Both the position numbers and the translations under genes were made by a program. The notes under the pieces are model-generated. The model worked only from the letters and a program-made list of their open reading frames with translations. It searched no databases and had not been told where the DNA came from. Shown here one piece after another: positions 7,177 through 14,564 of a stretch of DNA of 64,000 bases (positions are counted from its first letter, which is position 1; every line of letters begins with the position of its first letter). The DNA is from Lachnospiraceae bacterium (lineage in GTDB: Bacteria; Bacillota; Clostridia; Lachnospirales; Lachnospiraceae). The DNA lies in the NCBI GenBank assembly GCA_017468395.1, contig JAFUIR010000017.1, positions 1 to 64,000 of the forward strand, given 5' to 3'.

Positions 7177-7548
7177 ATGAATGAATTAGAAAAGCAAGTA
7201 GAGTATAGATTAAGCGAGGTAATTAAAATTTTTTCAAATAGGATAATTGAAAATGGGGTTGATAATTTTTTAGATGATGTAGATTTTTGCATATATACCA
7301 CGGATTTTGTGGATGTTGCTTCGGGGGATACTATCTGCTATTTGGATGATTATCCGGAGGTTGATGAGAACGATGAGGAAATATATACGGACTTTGTTAC
7401 AGAAAGAAAATTGGTAATGTTTTATTCCGGGGAACAGTTCGAAGATGTAATAGGACATATGCTAAGTCAAAAAATGGATGCTTCCATTGAGGATTTCATA
7501 GCTGGAATTAATTACTATAGAGAACATGATGATTTCTTGGACTTATAA
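7177..7548 (+). CDS. Acidic protein of unknown function, immunity-like
   Basis: The 123-residue product is strongly acidic (DDVDFCIYTTDF, LDDYPEVDENDEEIYTDF) and ends SIEDFIAGINYYREHDDFLDL. The acidic character, size and ending remind me of DUF7716-type proteins found among polymorphic-toxin immunity genes, but the match is by eye only. It has no signal peptide or membrane segment. The ATG at 7177 has only a weak ribosome site. Another immunity-like gene (DUF4303) follows after 81 bases. Orphan immunity genes of this kind are common in accessory regions of gut Firmicutes. Confidence 0.5.
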   Translation: MNELEKQVEYRLSEVIKIFSNRIIENGVDNFLDDVDFCIYTTDFVDVASGDTICYLDDYPEVDENDEEIYTDFVTERKLVMFYSGEQFEDVIGHMLSQKMDASIEDFIAGINYYREHDDFLDL

Positions 7549-7588
7549 GCACGCCAAACGTTCAGGCTTCTGTTGAGTCTGAAAATAC

Positions 7589-7611
7589 GCAAAGCTTTGA
7601 ATTTATGAATG
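7589..7611 (+). repeat. Intergenic tag, AAAGCTTTGAATTT type
   Basis: GCAAAGCTTTGAATTTATG lies 20 bases before the DUF4303 gene and matches the tags at 6451, 8232 and 13050 in its core. Confidence 0.45.
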
Positions 7612-7629
7612 AGATATGGAGGGAATACA

Positions 7630-8211
7630 ATGAAGCATTTCTTTGATGAAATCCGATTAGAAGTATATAAAGCAGTAAAACAGGATGTTAAGAAAATTTT
7701 AAACCAAATAGGTCAAGAACAGATATATGGGGCAGCATTAGTGACAGACAGTGACTGTATTACTTTGTATTTTGCCGTGAATACCTATGAAAAAATGAGA
7801 GAAAAAGATTTGAAGTATATGAATATGTTTCAGGCGCATTTGACTGAGGAAAAGATTGAAGGATTAAAAAACGGAGCGCTTAGTATGACCAAGTGGGTCC
7901 CGGCTGAATGGGCATATTCAGGTGGTAAAGAAAGTGAATTAAATAATGTAAGCAAGCTGCTTTACCAAAAAGAAGAAGCTAATTCCGCGGAGTATGAAGG
8001 AAACACGGCATTATTTTTTGAAGCAGTTACAGAAGCGTGGAGAATGTTAATTGCAGATAAAATTTTGGGGGAAAAGACAGAAGATATTACATATTTCGTA
8101 TCTATGTCAGATGATAATAGGTCAGAAACTATAGAAAACTATTCTGCAAGCCAGTTAAACAGACAGGAACTTTATGAAGCATTTTTAAAACGTGCGGAGG
8201 AGAGGGCATAA
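7630..8211 (+). CDS. DUF4303-like protein
   Basis: The 193-residue cytoplasmic protein has the DUF4303 layout: an N-terminal helix (FFDEIRLEVYKAV), a strand pair with IYGAALVTDSDCITLYFAVNT, a central KWVPAEWAY block, and a C-terminal WRMLI...ITYFVSMSDDN region. DUF4303 proteins are found among toxin-immunity loci; the biochemical role is unknown. I chose the ATG at 7630, seven bases after GGAGGG, over the ATG at 7609. It ends 48 bases before the broken GrpB gene and carries array tags on both sides. Confidence 0.6.
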   Translation: MKHFFDEIRLEVYKAVKQDVKKILNQIGQEQIYGAALVTDSDCITLYFAVNTYEKMREKDLKYMNMFQAHLTEEKIEGLKNGALSMTKWVPAEWAYSGGKESELNNVSKLLYQKEEANSAEYEGNTALFFEAVTEAWRMLIADKILGEKTEDITYFVSMSDDNRSETIENYSASQLNRQELYEAFLKRAEERA

Positions 8212-8231
8212 ATACAATGTCATATAAGTAA

Positions 8232-8252
8232 GCGAAACTTTGAAATTGTAGG
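8232..8252 (+). repeat. Intergenic tag, GAAACTTTGAAATTG type
   Basis: GCGAAACTTTGAAATTGTAG precedes the GrpB gene by eight bases. It is the closest relative of the tag at 13050-13070. Confidence 0.5.
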
Positions 8253-8259
8253 TGGTGTG

Positions 8260-8820
8260 ATGGGCAAGAAATTGTCAGAAATGACTTTGGAAGAACTGTG
8301 GCAGTTATTCCCTATATATTTAACAGAGCATCAATCTTGTTGGCAAGAATGGTATTCTGAGGAAGAAAGGTTATTGAAAAATGCCCTTTCCTAAGCGGAA
8401 AGAATAAGTCATATTGGAAGTACGGCAGTTTCTTCCATATGGGCAAAACCAATCATTGATATTTTGGTAGAAGCTCCAAAGGAAAGCCGTTTACCGGAAT
8501 ATAAGGATTTGATTATTAACAGTGGCTATAGTTGTATGTCACAGACCGAGAATCGTTTGTCTTTTAATAAGGGATATACAGAGAATGGTTTTGCCGAGCG
8601 AGTATTTCATTTGCATTTAAGATATGTAGGAGATAACAATGAATTGTATTTTAGAGATTATCTTATGGAGCATCCGGATGTTGCAAAGGAATACGAAGAA
8701 TTGAAATTGAAGTTATGGAAGAAATACGAGCATAACAGAGATGGTTATACAAATGCGAAAACGGAAATGATAAAGCAATATACAGAAAAAGCAAGAATTC
8801 TGTACGGAAATAAATATTAA
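8260..8820 (+). pseudogene. GrpB (UPF0157) family gene with an in-frame stop
   Basis: From the ATG at 8260 the frame reads MGKKLSEMTLEELWQLFPIY and continues to LLKNALS, where a TAA (8392-8394) interrupts it. The same frame then resumes with AERISHIGSTAVSSIWAKPI, IDILVEAPK, and on to the C-terminus, giving the usual GrpB length of about 185 residues. HIGSTAV and AKPIIDILV are the family's nucleotidyltransferase-like signature. A single nonsense change is therefore the only visible lesion. A shorter product could start at the TTG at 8464, but it would lack the signature. GrpB proteins have no firm function. Confidence 0.8.
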
Positions 8821-8843
8821 CAAAATTCAGTTTTGCAGAGTGA

Positions 8844-8883
8844 CAAAGTCTAATTTGTAGGGAACGGAAATCTTGAAGTTGAC
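8844..8883 (+). repeat. Bipartite intergenic tag
   Basis: CAAAGTCTAATTTGTAG (8844-8860), eight bases, then AATCTTGAAGTTGAC (8869-8883). The same two blocks in the same order, nine bases apart, occur at 14252-14294. Confidence 0.55.
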
Positions 8884-8913
8884 TGTTAATATAGAAAAAG
8901 AAAGGCTTAAGGA

Positions 8914-9552
8914 ATGGGGAAAGATTCAATGATAGTACCGGATGGTCCCACATCGGTATTTCTCATGAAGAGAAATGGTAAATTAACATTGCGACAAAGA
9001 CTGGAGAAATTCAGATATAAAATAAAAAGAGCTTACGTGGAAAAGACGTTGAAAGCGAATAGTCATAGCCTTGACGAAGTAATGGATTATATCGTAAATG
9101 TGCATGGGTTTGTTGAAATGGAAGGTGAGGGGGTACGTCAAGAGTACGAAGAAATGAGAGCGTCTTCTATTTTGCAGTATGCTCCCGAATTATTAGGGGA
9201 GTATGCTACAATGCCTCAGTTAAAGAGTGAATCGGAAGAAGATATCCGGGAATATATCAACCAATCTGTGGAAAGACAGAAAAAGGCAATGGAAATACCT
9301 ATGGAAGAATTTGATATTGATTTTCATAAGTTTCAAAACTCCGGAGCTGATACAAACGATAATATATATATCATAGTGGAAAAAAGATTTGCTTATATTG
9401 GCGGCGGAGCTTCCGGAAATAAAAAAGTAATGAGAAGATTTCAAAAGATATATAAAGATGTACATAGGTATTACGGAGTAACCAAGGAAGATATCGCAAA
9501 AAAATCAAAGCGTTACGAACAGCTGGTGCGGGCGTTGATTCACTGGTCATGA
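8914..9552 (+). CDS. Conserved-looking protein of unknown function
   Basis: The 212-residue product begins MGKDSMIVPDGPTSVFL, followed by a basic helix (LRQRLEKFRYKIKRAYVEKTL), a middle helical part ending PMEEFDIDFHKF, and a C-terminal basic helix (VMRRFQKIYKDVHRYYGVTKEDI). The VPDGPTSVF opening is seen in small accessory proteins of Clostridia, but I cannot name the family. There is no signal peptide or membrane segment. A bipartite array tag lies just upstream and a strong terminator just downstream, so it forms its own transcription unit end. Confidence 0.5.
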   Translation: MGKDSMIVPDGPTSVFLMKRNGKLTLRQRLEKFRYKIKRAYVEKTLKANSHSLDEVMDYIVNVHGFVEMEGEGVRQEYEEMRASSILQYAPELLGEYATMPQLKSESEEDIREYINQSVERQKKAMEIPMEEFDIDFHKFQNSGADTNDNIYIIVEKRFAYIGGGASGNKKVMRRFQKIYKDVHRYYGVTKEDIAKKSKRYEQLVRALIHWS

Positions 9553-9581
9553 ATGTGAATTCCGGATGTAGTTTTTTAGAT

Positions 9582-9615
9582 GACAGGTAGTCGTATAGAC
9601 TGCCTGTCGTTTTTT
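9582..9615 (+). terminator. Strong intrinsic terminator
   Basis: GACAGGTAGTC pairs with GACTGCCTGTC (one G-T wobble) around a five-base loop, followed by a T-run at 9610-9615. Confidence 0.85.
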
Positions 9616-9990
9616 ATTACAAAGGTACATCCACATAAGTATAGGAGGACTATGGCAACCGGAGCGATTGAGAAAGGTATGTAAATAGAGCAGGTTCAAA
9701 AAACTCAGACATGAACAGATAGGCACCGCGTTCAGATGCGCTATGGTAAATCAAAATAATGTAAAGTTGTCGCATGGGGAAATTTAGGCATAAGAAGTAT
9801 ATGGTCAAATGAAAAACGAGTGTGTGAAAGTTTTTCTGTAAATAAGATATTCTAAGATAATTGACGAGCTGTATGGCGGTAAGATTACCGCCATACAGCT
9901 CGTTTTGACTATACCTAATTCCATTGATTTCGTCAAGAATTATGATAAATTGGTATATAATTATATTTCAGTATATCTGACTGAGACAAA
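9616..9990. other. Gene-free stretch with a tiny ORF and a large inverted repeat
   Basis: A ribosome site AGGAGG (9643-9648) and ATG (9652) start a ten-codon frame, MATGAIEKGM, then stop: probably the 5' stub of a deleted gene. Nothing else coding is visible. The long hairpin at 9864-9906 lies near the convergent end of the minus-strand flavodoxin gene. Confidence 0.4.
9864..9906 (+). terminator. Nineteen-base perfect hairpin, probable terminator
   Basis: The arms at 9864-9882 and 9885-9903 are perfect complements with only GA between them, and TTTT follows on the plus strand. The stem is unusually long for a terminator and could instead be the scar or end of a mobile element. Confidence 0.6.
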
Positions 9991-10518
9991 TCACAGTTCC
10001 CTCACAGCGTCGGTCAATTGGCGGATATTCTCCTTGTTACAGTGGTATTCGGCTGCATCGTAAGCTTTCAGAAGATCATCCTCATTCTTAGTGCGGTTCT
10101 TCATTGATTTGAGTTTCATCTTCAGCAGGGACATCATTATCTTGTGCTTACCGTTGAGCTTATGGTAATCAAACCCTCCCCGCAGATAGAACATGGGGAT
10201 GTTCTTCCGCATCTCGTCAGTGAAATTGTGACTCCAAACGGCTTCAAGATCTTCAGGATCTCCCGGGTTGGAGCCGGTCGCCCACACGAAGAGATGCTTG
10301 TCTTTGAGCTTATCGTAGTTTTTCTTGATCAGGTTGATGCCGTTTATCCCGACTGCGTAAAGGCCGCCTCCATAGATTATCGTGTCGTACGTCAGCAGGT
10401 TGTCAGAGGTTATTTCAGAGTATTCGCGAAGGTCGCAGGCGAGCTCTTCAGCTATCATTTCCGCATATGTTTTTGTGTAGCCATAAACGGAACGGTAAAT
10501 TACGACGGTCTTATTCAT
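9991..10518 (-). CDS. Flavodoxin-domain protein (HemG-like)
   Basis: The 175-residue protein starts VVIYRSVYGYTKTYAEMIAEEL, the FMN phosphate-binding loop of flavodoxin-fold proteins, followed by YDTIIYGGGLYA and LFVWATGSNPGDPE. This is the Flavodoxin_5 type that includes protoporphyrinogen oxidase HemG; in Clostridia such proteins usually act as FMN electron carriers of unassigned role. I chose the ATG at 10518, preceded on its strand by GGAGGAGAAC; the longer frame runs into the upstream regulator. It overlaps the MarR gene by eight bases, so the pair is one operon that MarR probably regulates. Confidence 0.8.
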   Translation of the reverse strand: MNKTVVIYRSVYGYTKTYAEMIAEELACDLREYSEITSDNLLTYDTIIYGGGLYAVGINGINLIKKNYDKLKDKHLFVWATGSNPGDPEDLEAVWSHNFTDEMRKNIPMFYLRGGFDYHKLNGKHKIMMSLLKMKLKSMKNRTKNEDDLLKAYDAAEYHCNKENIRQLTDAVREL

Positions 10519-10960
10519 TGATGTTCTCCTCCATTTTCTCAAGGGTCTTGAATGTTATCTCGATCTGCTTGTCGGAAATCCCGGCGAAAAGCATGTCGAT
10601 GAAATCCACTTCTTTTTTCTGATACTTTTTGGCCAGGCTGTCTGCCTTATTTGTAAGACGGATACGCAGTTTTCGCGCGTCATCGCTGTCGGGCCTGATC
10701 TCCAGATAGCCTTTCTCTTCGAGCTTTCCGGCGATACTCTTCACATTTTGATGCGAGCACCCCATGATCTCCGACAGTTCATTTATTGTCGGCGCTCCGT
10801 TCTCGAAAAGACGCAGGCAGATCATGAGGAAAAACTGCTTGCAGGTAATCTCTTCGTAGAAGCGGTCGCCCACAGTCTGAAGGCGGTTACTCATCGCGAA
10901 GAAGTACCCGAAAAGGGCGAATCTTTTGTCCATTGAATTGATCATCTCACGAGGTTCCAT
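10511..10960 (-). CDS. MarR-family regulator of the flavodoxin operon
   Basis: The 149-residue product has the MarR winged helix: PTINELSEIMGCSHQNVKSIAGKLEEKGYLEI as helix-turn-helix and RPDSDDARKLRIRLTNKA as wing. AAGGAGA precedes the ATG. Its promoter on the minus strand overlaps palindromic TATGTAA/TTACATA sites, which it probably binds to repress itself and the overlapping flavodoxin gene. Base composition here is more GC-rich than in the flanking cassettes, which suggests a separate origin. Confidence 0.85.
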   Translation of the reverse strand: MEPREMINSMDKRFALFGYFFAMSNRLQTVGDRFYEEITCKQFFLMICLRLFENGAPTINELSEIMGCSHQNVKSIAGKLEEKGYLEIRPDSDDARKLRIRLTNKADSLAKKYQKKEVDFIDMLFAGISDKQIEITFKTLEKMEENINE

Positions 10961-10976
10961 AAGTGTCTCCTTAAAA

Positions 10977-11025
10977 TATGTAACATATTACATAACAATA
11001 TAATATATTACATAATATTTGTCAA
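10977..11025 (-). promoter_or_regulatory. Promoter and operators of the MarR-flavodoxin operon
   Basis: On the minus strand TTGACA (11025-11020), a 17-base spacer and TATATT (11002-10997) form a good SigA promoter. A perfect palindrome TATGTAA-CATA-TTACATA lies at 10977-10994 and a related TATTACATAATA at 11006-11017, inside the spacer. Both would let a bound dimer block transcription. Confidence 0.7.
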
Positions 11026-11168
11026 GTCACGGACTGCGGAGAAATAATGTATAGTCTGATACAATTTCAACAACTGTACTTTCAGAGGTTGTTATAATTA
11101 CTTTGTCTGAGAGAGAGATTCTTTGGTTCAGAGAATAAACGGCATAATAAATCAAGGGGAGTGTAAAA

Positions 11169-11470
11169 ATGGCATCGAGTAAAGAATATTTGGATTTCAT
11201 TTTAGAACAGCTTTCAGAGTTGGATGATATAACTCACAGGGCGATGATGGGAGAATACATCATCTTTTATCGTGGAAAAGTTGTCGGTGCATTTATGATG
11301 ACCGTTTTCTTGTGAAGCCTGTAAAGTCTGCTGTGAAAATGATGCCGGAAGCCGGTCTGGAACTTCCATACGAGGGAGCGAAGGAGATGCTCCTTGTCGA
11401 TAATGTTGAGAACAAAGAGTTTCTTCGCAATCTGTTAGAAGCTATGTATGAAGAACTACCTGCGATATAA
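11169..11470 (+). pseudogene. TfoX N-terminal domain gene with a frameshift
   Basis: The first frame gives MASSKEYLDFILEQLSELDD, THRAMMGEYIIFYRGKVVG, typical of the TfoX/Sxy N-terminal domain. It then runs into a stop after FMMTVFL. One frame over, the sequence continues IYDDRFLVKPVKSAVKMMPEA down to EALYEELPAI-like text, completing the ~100-residue domain. A single base is missing near 11287-11296 (GGTGCATTT). The gene is therefore broken by one indel, unless this is a sequencing error. Confidence 0.75.
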
Positions 11471-11507
11471 AAAGAGATATCATAAATGCACACGTAATGA
11501 CAATGTA

Positions 11508-11536
11508 TTGACACACAAGAAGTGCTATGTTATAGA
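11508..11536 (+). promoter_or_regulatory. Promoter of the second RelB gene
   Basis: TTGACA (11508-11513), a 17-base spacer, TATAGA (11531-11536). The antitoxin ribosome site AGGAGG follows a few bases on. Confidence 0.55.
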
Positions 11537-11557
11537 AAAAGTGAGGAGGTATGTATT

Positions 11558-11878
11558 ATGGATAAAAATTTGAATGTTGCTATTGCACCAAAGGATTCAA
11601 CCTTTCAAGTAAGAATAAATTCAGAAATCAAAAGAGCAGTTGAGGATATTTATGCAAAAACAGGAATGACACTGACAGATGCATTTAATACGTTTATTCA
11701 ACAATCTTTAAATGTAGAAGGCCTTCCTTTTATTGTGACAAAAAATAGCAAGGAAGCATTGAAGGAACAGGCAATAGCAATGCGTATGCTTGATTTAAAG
11801 CGAGCTGAGGAACGTGCTGACGCAGAAGGATGGAAGGATGCAGATGATTTAGAGCGGGAATTGGGGGTAATTGATTGA
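11558..11878 (+). CDS. RelB/DinJ-family antitoxin, toxin truncated
   Basis: The 106-residue protein has a ribbon-helix-helix domain (STFQVRINSEIKRAVEDIY, GMTLTDAFNTFIQQSL) and a long charged C-terminal tail (LDLKRAEERADAEGWKDADDLERELG). I chose the ATG at 11558, downstream of GTGAGGAGG. A toxin frame begins at its stop codon (TTGA overlap), the usual arrangement of a RelB-RelE pair, but that toxin is cut short. The antitoxin may persist as an orphan that protects against related toxins or as a repressor. Confidence 0.88.
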   Translation: MDKNLNVAIAPKDSTFQVRINSEIKRAVEDIYAKTGMTLTDAFNTFIQQSLNVEGLPFIVTKNSKEALKEQAIAMRMLDLKRAEERADAEGWKDADDLERELGVID

Positions 11879-12015
11879 AAAAGATAAAATATACTCCTGA
11901 TGCAGCGGATAAATTGCGTGCATTAAAAACGGCAATATCGCAAGAATACGGTTCGGATAGAAATAAGAGGTTAGAGAATGATTGTTTTGATAGCAGGAGC
12001 ATCACATACAGGTAA
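11875..12015 (+). pseudogene. 5' stub of a RelE/YafQ-type toxin
   Basis: From the TTG overlapping the antitoxin stop the frame reads KKIKYTPDAADKLRALKTA then ISQEYGSDRNKRLEN, the N-terminus of a RelE-family toxin. It then diverges into unrelated residues and stops. Only about 33 of the usual ~95 residues remain, and none of the catalytic C-terminal residues. The break coincides with the start of the next gene (11978), which marks a recombination junction. Confidence 0.7.
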
Positions 12016-12496
12016 AACGGTATTGGCACAGAAATTGCTCGAAAAATATAAATATCCTTATCTTTCAATCGATCATTTGAAAATGGGATTGATACGAAGT
12101 GGTAATACAAAACTCACGCCAACAAGTGATGATTTTGATTTAACAGCATACCTGTGGGAGATTGTTCGTGAAATGGTTAAAACTGCGATAGAGAATAAAC
12201 AGAATTTGATTGTTGAAGGCTGTTACATTCCCTTTGATTGGGAAAAGGATTTTGAACAGGAATATCTTGATAATATTAGATATTATTGTCTTGTAATGAG
12301 TGAGGAATATATAAGAAATCGTTTTGCCGATATTAAAGGCTATGCAAGTGTAATTGAAAATCGCATAGATGATGATTGTAATTTGGAAACGGTATTAGAA
12401 GATAATAGGCAGGTCTTGGAACTTGCGATTGCACATAAAGTGAATTATATACTCATTGATGACGAGTACAAAATAGATATTGCTCTGGAGAGATAG
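11978..12496 (+). CDS. P-loop kinase-like protein
   Basis: The 172-residue protein starts with a Walker A loop GASHTGKT (residues 7-14) and has LIVEGCYIPFDW and a following YCLVMSEEYIRNRF lid-like helix, as in small nucleoside, shikimate or 2-phosphoglycerate kinase-like proteins. It would transfer a phosphate from ATP to a small molecule; the substrate cannot be read. No close family name is certain. Its 5' end sits exactly where the RelE toxin stub ends, so it seems to have been joined there. A weak hairpin follows. Confidence 0.7.
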   Translation: MIVLIAGASHTGKTVLAQKLLEKYKYPYLSIDHLKMGLIRSGNTKLTPTSDDFDLTAYLWEIVREMVKTAIENKQNLIVEGCYIPFDWEKDFEQEYLDNIRYYCLVMSEEYIRNRFADIKGYASVIENRIDDDCNLETVLEDNRQVLELAIAHKVNYILIDDEYKIDIALER

Positions 12497-12556
12497 AATC
12501 CAGCTTTGTGAAGAGTTGAAGGCATGCAGAAATTTCAATTATTGTATTTATAAAAG

Positions 12557-12587
12557 TTCAACTCGAAGTTGAATTTGCATTTTTATA
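12557..12587 (+). terminator. Weak hairpin after the kinase-like gene
   Basis: TTCAACT (12557-12563) pairs with AGTTGAA (12567-12573) around a three-base loop, followed by TTTGCATTTTT. Short and A/T-rich. Confidence 0.4.
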
Positions 12588-12595
12588 GATGAATC

Positions 12596-12619
12596 GGGCG
12601 ATTTTGAATTTGATGGAGG
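12596..12619 (+). repeat. Intergenic tag, TTTTGAATTTGATGG type
   Basis: GATTTTGAATTTGATGGAGG doubles as the ribosome site of the next gene. Its core matches the tags at 6451, 7589 and 13050. Confidence 0.4.
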
Positions 12620-12626
12620 TATTCCT

Positions 12627-12956
12627 ATGAATGAACAGGTAAGAGAATACATAGAGAAATATTCAAATGAAATAATTGATATGTATGATACCTTAAGAAA
12701 GTTGATTTTTGATAGTGCTTCATTTGAACCACAGGAAACAATGTGGGCTAAAATTCCAAGCTATTATGTTGGGGAATCTTTTGTAAGGCTTATTCCGTTC
12801 AAAGACCACATTAACATTGAAGCAAAGGCGGTATTGAAGTACGCCGATTCGTTAGCGGGTTATAAAGTAACACCAAAAGGAATGTTGCAAATTTTTGTTA
12901 AACAAGAGATTCCGGTGGATGTGTTAAAGCGGATATTTGCGGAAACTCTTGTTTAA
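12627..12956 (+). CDS. DUF1801-like protein
   Basis: The 109-residue product has the DUF1801 (YdhG-like) layout: a helical start (VREYIEKYSNEIIDMYDTLRKLI), MWAKIPSYYVGESFVRLIPF in the middle, and KVTPKGMLQIFVKQEIPVDVLKRIF at the end. The fold is small and alpha/beta; members are known from accessory regions but have no firm function. GGAGG lies seven bases before the ATG. A 23-codon hydrophobic frame (12960-13031, MIMHGLSNFFMVGIGYIFM) follows and may be a remnant of a membrane gene. Confidence 0.6.
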   Translation: MNEQVREYIEKYSNEIIDMYDTLRKLIFDSASFEPQETMWAKIPSYYVGESFVRLIPFKDHINIEAKAVLKYADSLAGYKVTPKGMLQIFVKQEIPVDVLKRIFAETLV

Positions 12957-13049
12957 GGTATGATTATGCACGGATTAAGCAATTTCTTTATGGTGGGAAT
13001 CGGGTATATATTTATGGTTGTGATGAGCTAATACATAGCAAAAATGAAC

Positions 13050-13070
13050 GCGAAACTTTGAATTTGGCGG
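13050..13070 (+). repeat. Intergenic tag, GAAACTTTGAATTTG type
   Basis: GCGAAACTTTGAATTTGGCG lies nine bases before the first chromate-transporter start. It is the clearest copy of this tag and shares 14 of its first 15 bases with the copy at 8232. Confidence 0.5.
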
Positions 13071-13078
13071 TTAGATGA

Positions 13079-13669
13079 ATGGAGACGCTTGTGAAGAAAA
13101 TAAAGGGTTACCTCTCGCTCTTTTTAACAATGCTGAAAATAGGGTTGTTCACCTTTGGCGGTGGATACGCTATGATAGCTTTGCTTGAAAATGAGTTCGT
13201 AGAAAAAAAGAAATGGCTTGAAAAAGATGAATTTTTGGATGTTGCAGCGATTGCCGAATCCACGCCCGGTCCTATTGCTATCAATGCAGCAACTTATATA
13301 GGATACAAAAATGCCGGAATTATCGGCTCAATTATTGCTACGCTTGGCATTTGTATTCCGTCGTTTATTATTATCTACGCTATATCACTGTTCTTTGATG
13401 CGTTTCTTTCGTTGACGTTGGTTGCATACGCTTTCAAGGGTATTCAGATATGCGTGGTGTATCTGATCCTTACAGCAGGGCTGAAGATGCTGGCGCATAT
13501 GAAAAAAAACGCATTTAACATTATTATTATTTCGATAACGCTTATCTGCATGGTCGTGTTTTCGTTGTTTGCGGTGAAGTTCTCAACGATATTTTACATA
13601 ATGATCAGCGGAGCCTGCGGTGTAGTGGTATATCTTCTCGGCAAAATCAGGAAGGAGGAGAAACAATGA
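13079..13669 (+). CDS. Chromate transporter (CHR family), first half-size subunit
   Basis: The 196-residue membrane protein has the CHR signature GLFTFGGGYAMIALLENEFV and ESTPGPIAINAATYIGY, then several hydrophobic segments. Half-size CHR proteins work in pairs with opposite topology; full-length ChrA is a fusion of two. The classical substrate is chromate or sulfate, though many gut homologues are untested. The ATG at 13079 has no good ribosome site; the GTG at 13091, six bases after GGAG, is an alternative. Its stop overlaps the second subunit by four bases, so the two are translationally coupled. Confidence 0.88.
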   Translation: METLVKKIKGYLSLFLTMLKIGLFTFGGGYAMIALLENEFVEKKKWLEKDEFLDVAAIAESTPGPIAINAATYIGYKNAGIIGSIIATLGICIPSFIIIYAISLFFDAFLSLTLVAYAFKGIQICVVYLILTAGLKMLAHMKKNAFNIIIISITLICMVVFSLFAVKFSTIFYIMISGACGVVVYLLGKIRKEEKQ

Positions 13670-14238
13670 TGTATTTCAAATTGTTCTTAACCTTCCTTCA
13701 AATCGGTGCATTCTCCTTTGGCGGCGGATACGGAATGATCTCGCTGATAAGAGAAAAGGTCCTGATGTACGATTGGCTTACCGAGGAAGAAATGCTCAAT
13801 ATGATTGCCGTAGCTGAATCCACTCCCGGACCGATAGCAGTTAATATGGCAACCTTTGTTGGTTCGGCACAAGGTGGTTTTCTCGGTGCTCTCCTTGCTA
13901 CGCTTGGTGTGGTATTGCCATCGTTTATTATCATTCTCATAATCGCAGCTTTGATACGCAACTTGCTGAAATATGCAGGTGTAAAGGCATTCCTCGGCGG
14001 TATCCGTCCGTGCATTGTTGGTTTGATACTCGCAACGGCAATTACGATGTTTATGAGTACGGCAATCGGCTTCAGCAGCATAGATGATGCACTTGCTATA
14101 GACTTCAAGGGCATTATTATATTTGCCATATTGATAGCAATTAGCGTCGTAGCAAAGCTTGCATTTAAGAAAAAACCATCTCCGATACTGATGATACTTA
14201 TATCGGCAGGGCTTGGTATGCTGATTTATTCATTATAA
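13666..14238 (+). CDS. Chromate transporter (CHR family), second half-size subunit
   Basis: The 190-residue partner repeats the signature (GAFSFGGGYGMISLIREKV, ESTPGPIAVNMATFVG) and has about five to six hydrophobic segments. It starts at ATGATG overlapping the end of the first subunit, with AAGGAGGAG upstream. Together they would form the inner-membrane anion transporter or antiporter. No chrB or chrR regulator is present. The pair lies between tags at 13050 and 14252, so it could have moved as a unit. Confidence 0.88.
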   Translation: MMYFKLFLTFLQIGAFSFGGGYGMISLIREKVLMYDWLTEEEMLNMIAVAESTPGPIAVNMATFVGSAQGGFLGALLATLGVVLPSFIIILIIAALIRNLLKYAGVKAFLGGIRPCIVGLILATAITMFMSTAIGFSSIDDALAIDFKGIIIFAILIAISVVAKLAFKKKPSPILMILISAGLGMLIYSL

Positions 14239-14251
14239 AAGCTTTGATAAA

Positions 14252-14294
14252 CAAATTCCAATATGTAGAAGAGTTAGAAAACTTGAAGTTGACG
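14252..14294 (+). repeat. Bipartite intergenic tag
   Basis: CAAATTCCAATATGTAG (14252-14268), nine bases, AAAACTTGAAGTTGACG (14278-14294). Same order and spacing as at 8844-8883; the first block recurs at 15084-15100. Confidence 0.6.
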
Positions 14295-14312
14295 AAGTGA
14301 GGATATAAGAGC

Positions 14313-14564
14313 ATGAGTGTACCAAATGAATTATTAGATAATTTAGATAAGTTACATACAACAGAATTGGGTGTTGTTCGAATAAAAAGAAATCTGTCAT
14401 TAGATACAGATGATGTTGTCGGATGGTGTAGAGATAAAATCAAATCAGATAATGCTGTTATCACAAGAAATGGAAAGAACTGGTATATCAATATAGATGC
14501 ATGTATAATAACTGTAAATGCATATAGTTATACCATTATAACAGCTCACAAGGAGAAAAGATGA
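14313..14564 (+). CDS. DUF3781 family protein
   Basis: The 83-residue product matches the DUF3781 pattern along its length: LLDNLDKLHTTELGVVRIKRN, DTDDVVGWCRDKI, and AVITRNGKNWYINIDACIITVNAYSYTIITAHK. The function is unknown; the family is short, cytoplasmic and common in gut Firmicutes, often next to small transcription-related genes. It overlaps the following GyrI-like gene by four bases and is probably translated with it. The two are bracketed by array tags at 14278 and 15043. Confidence 0.75.
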   Translation: MSVPNELLDNLDKLHTTELGVVRIKRNLSLDTDDVVGWCRDKIKSDNAVITRNGKNWYINIDACIITVNAYSYTIITAHKEKR

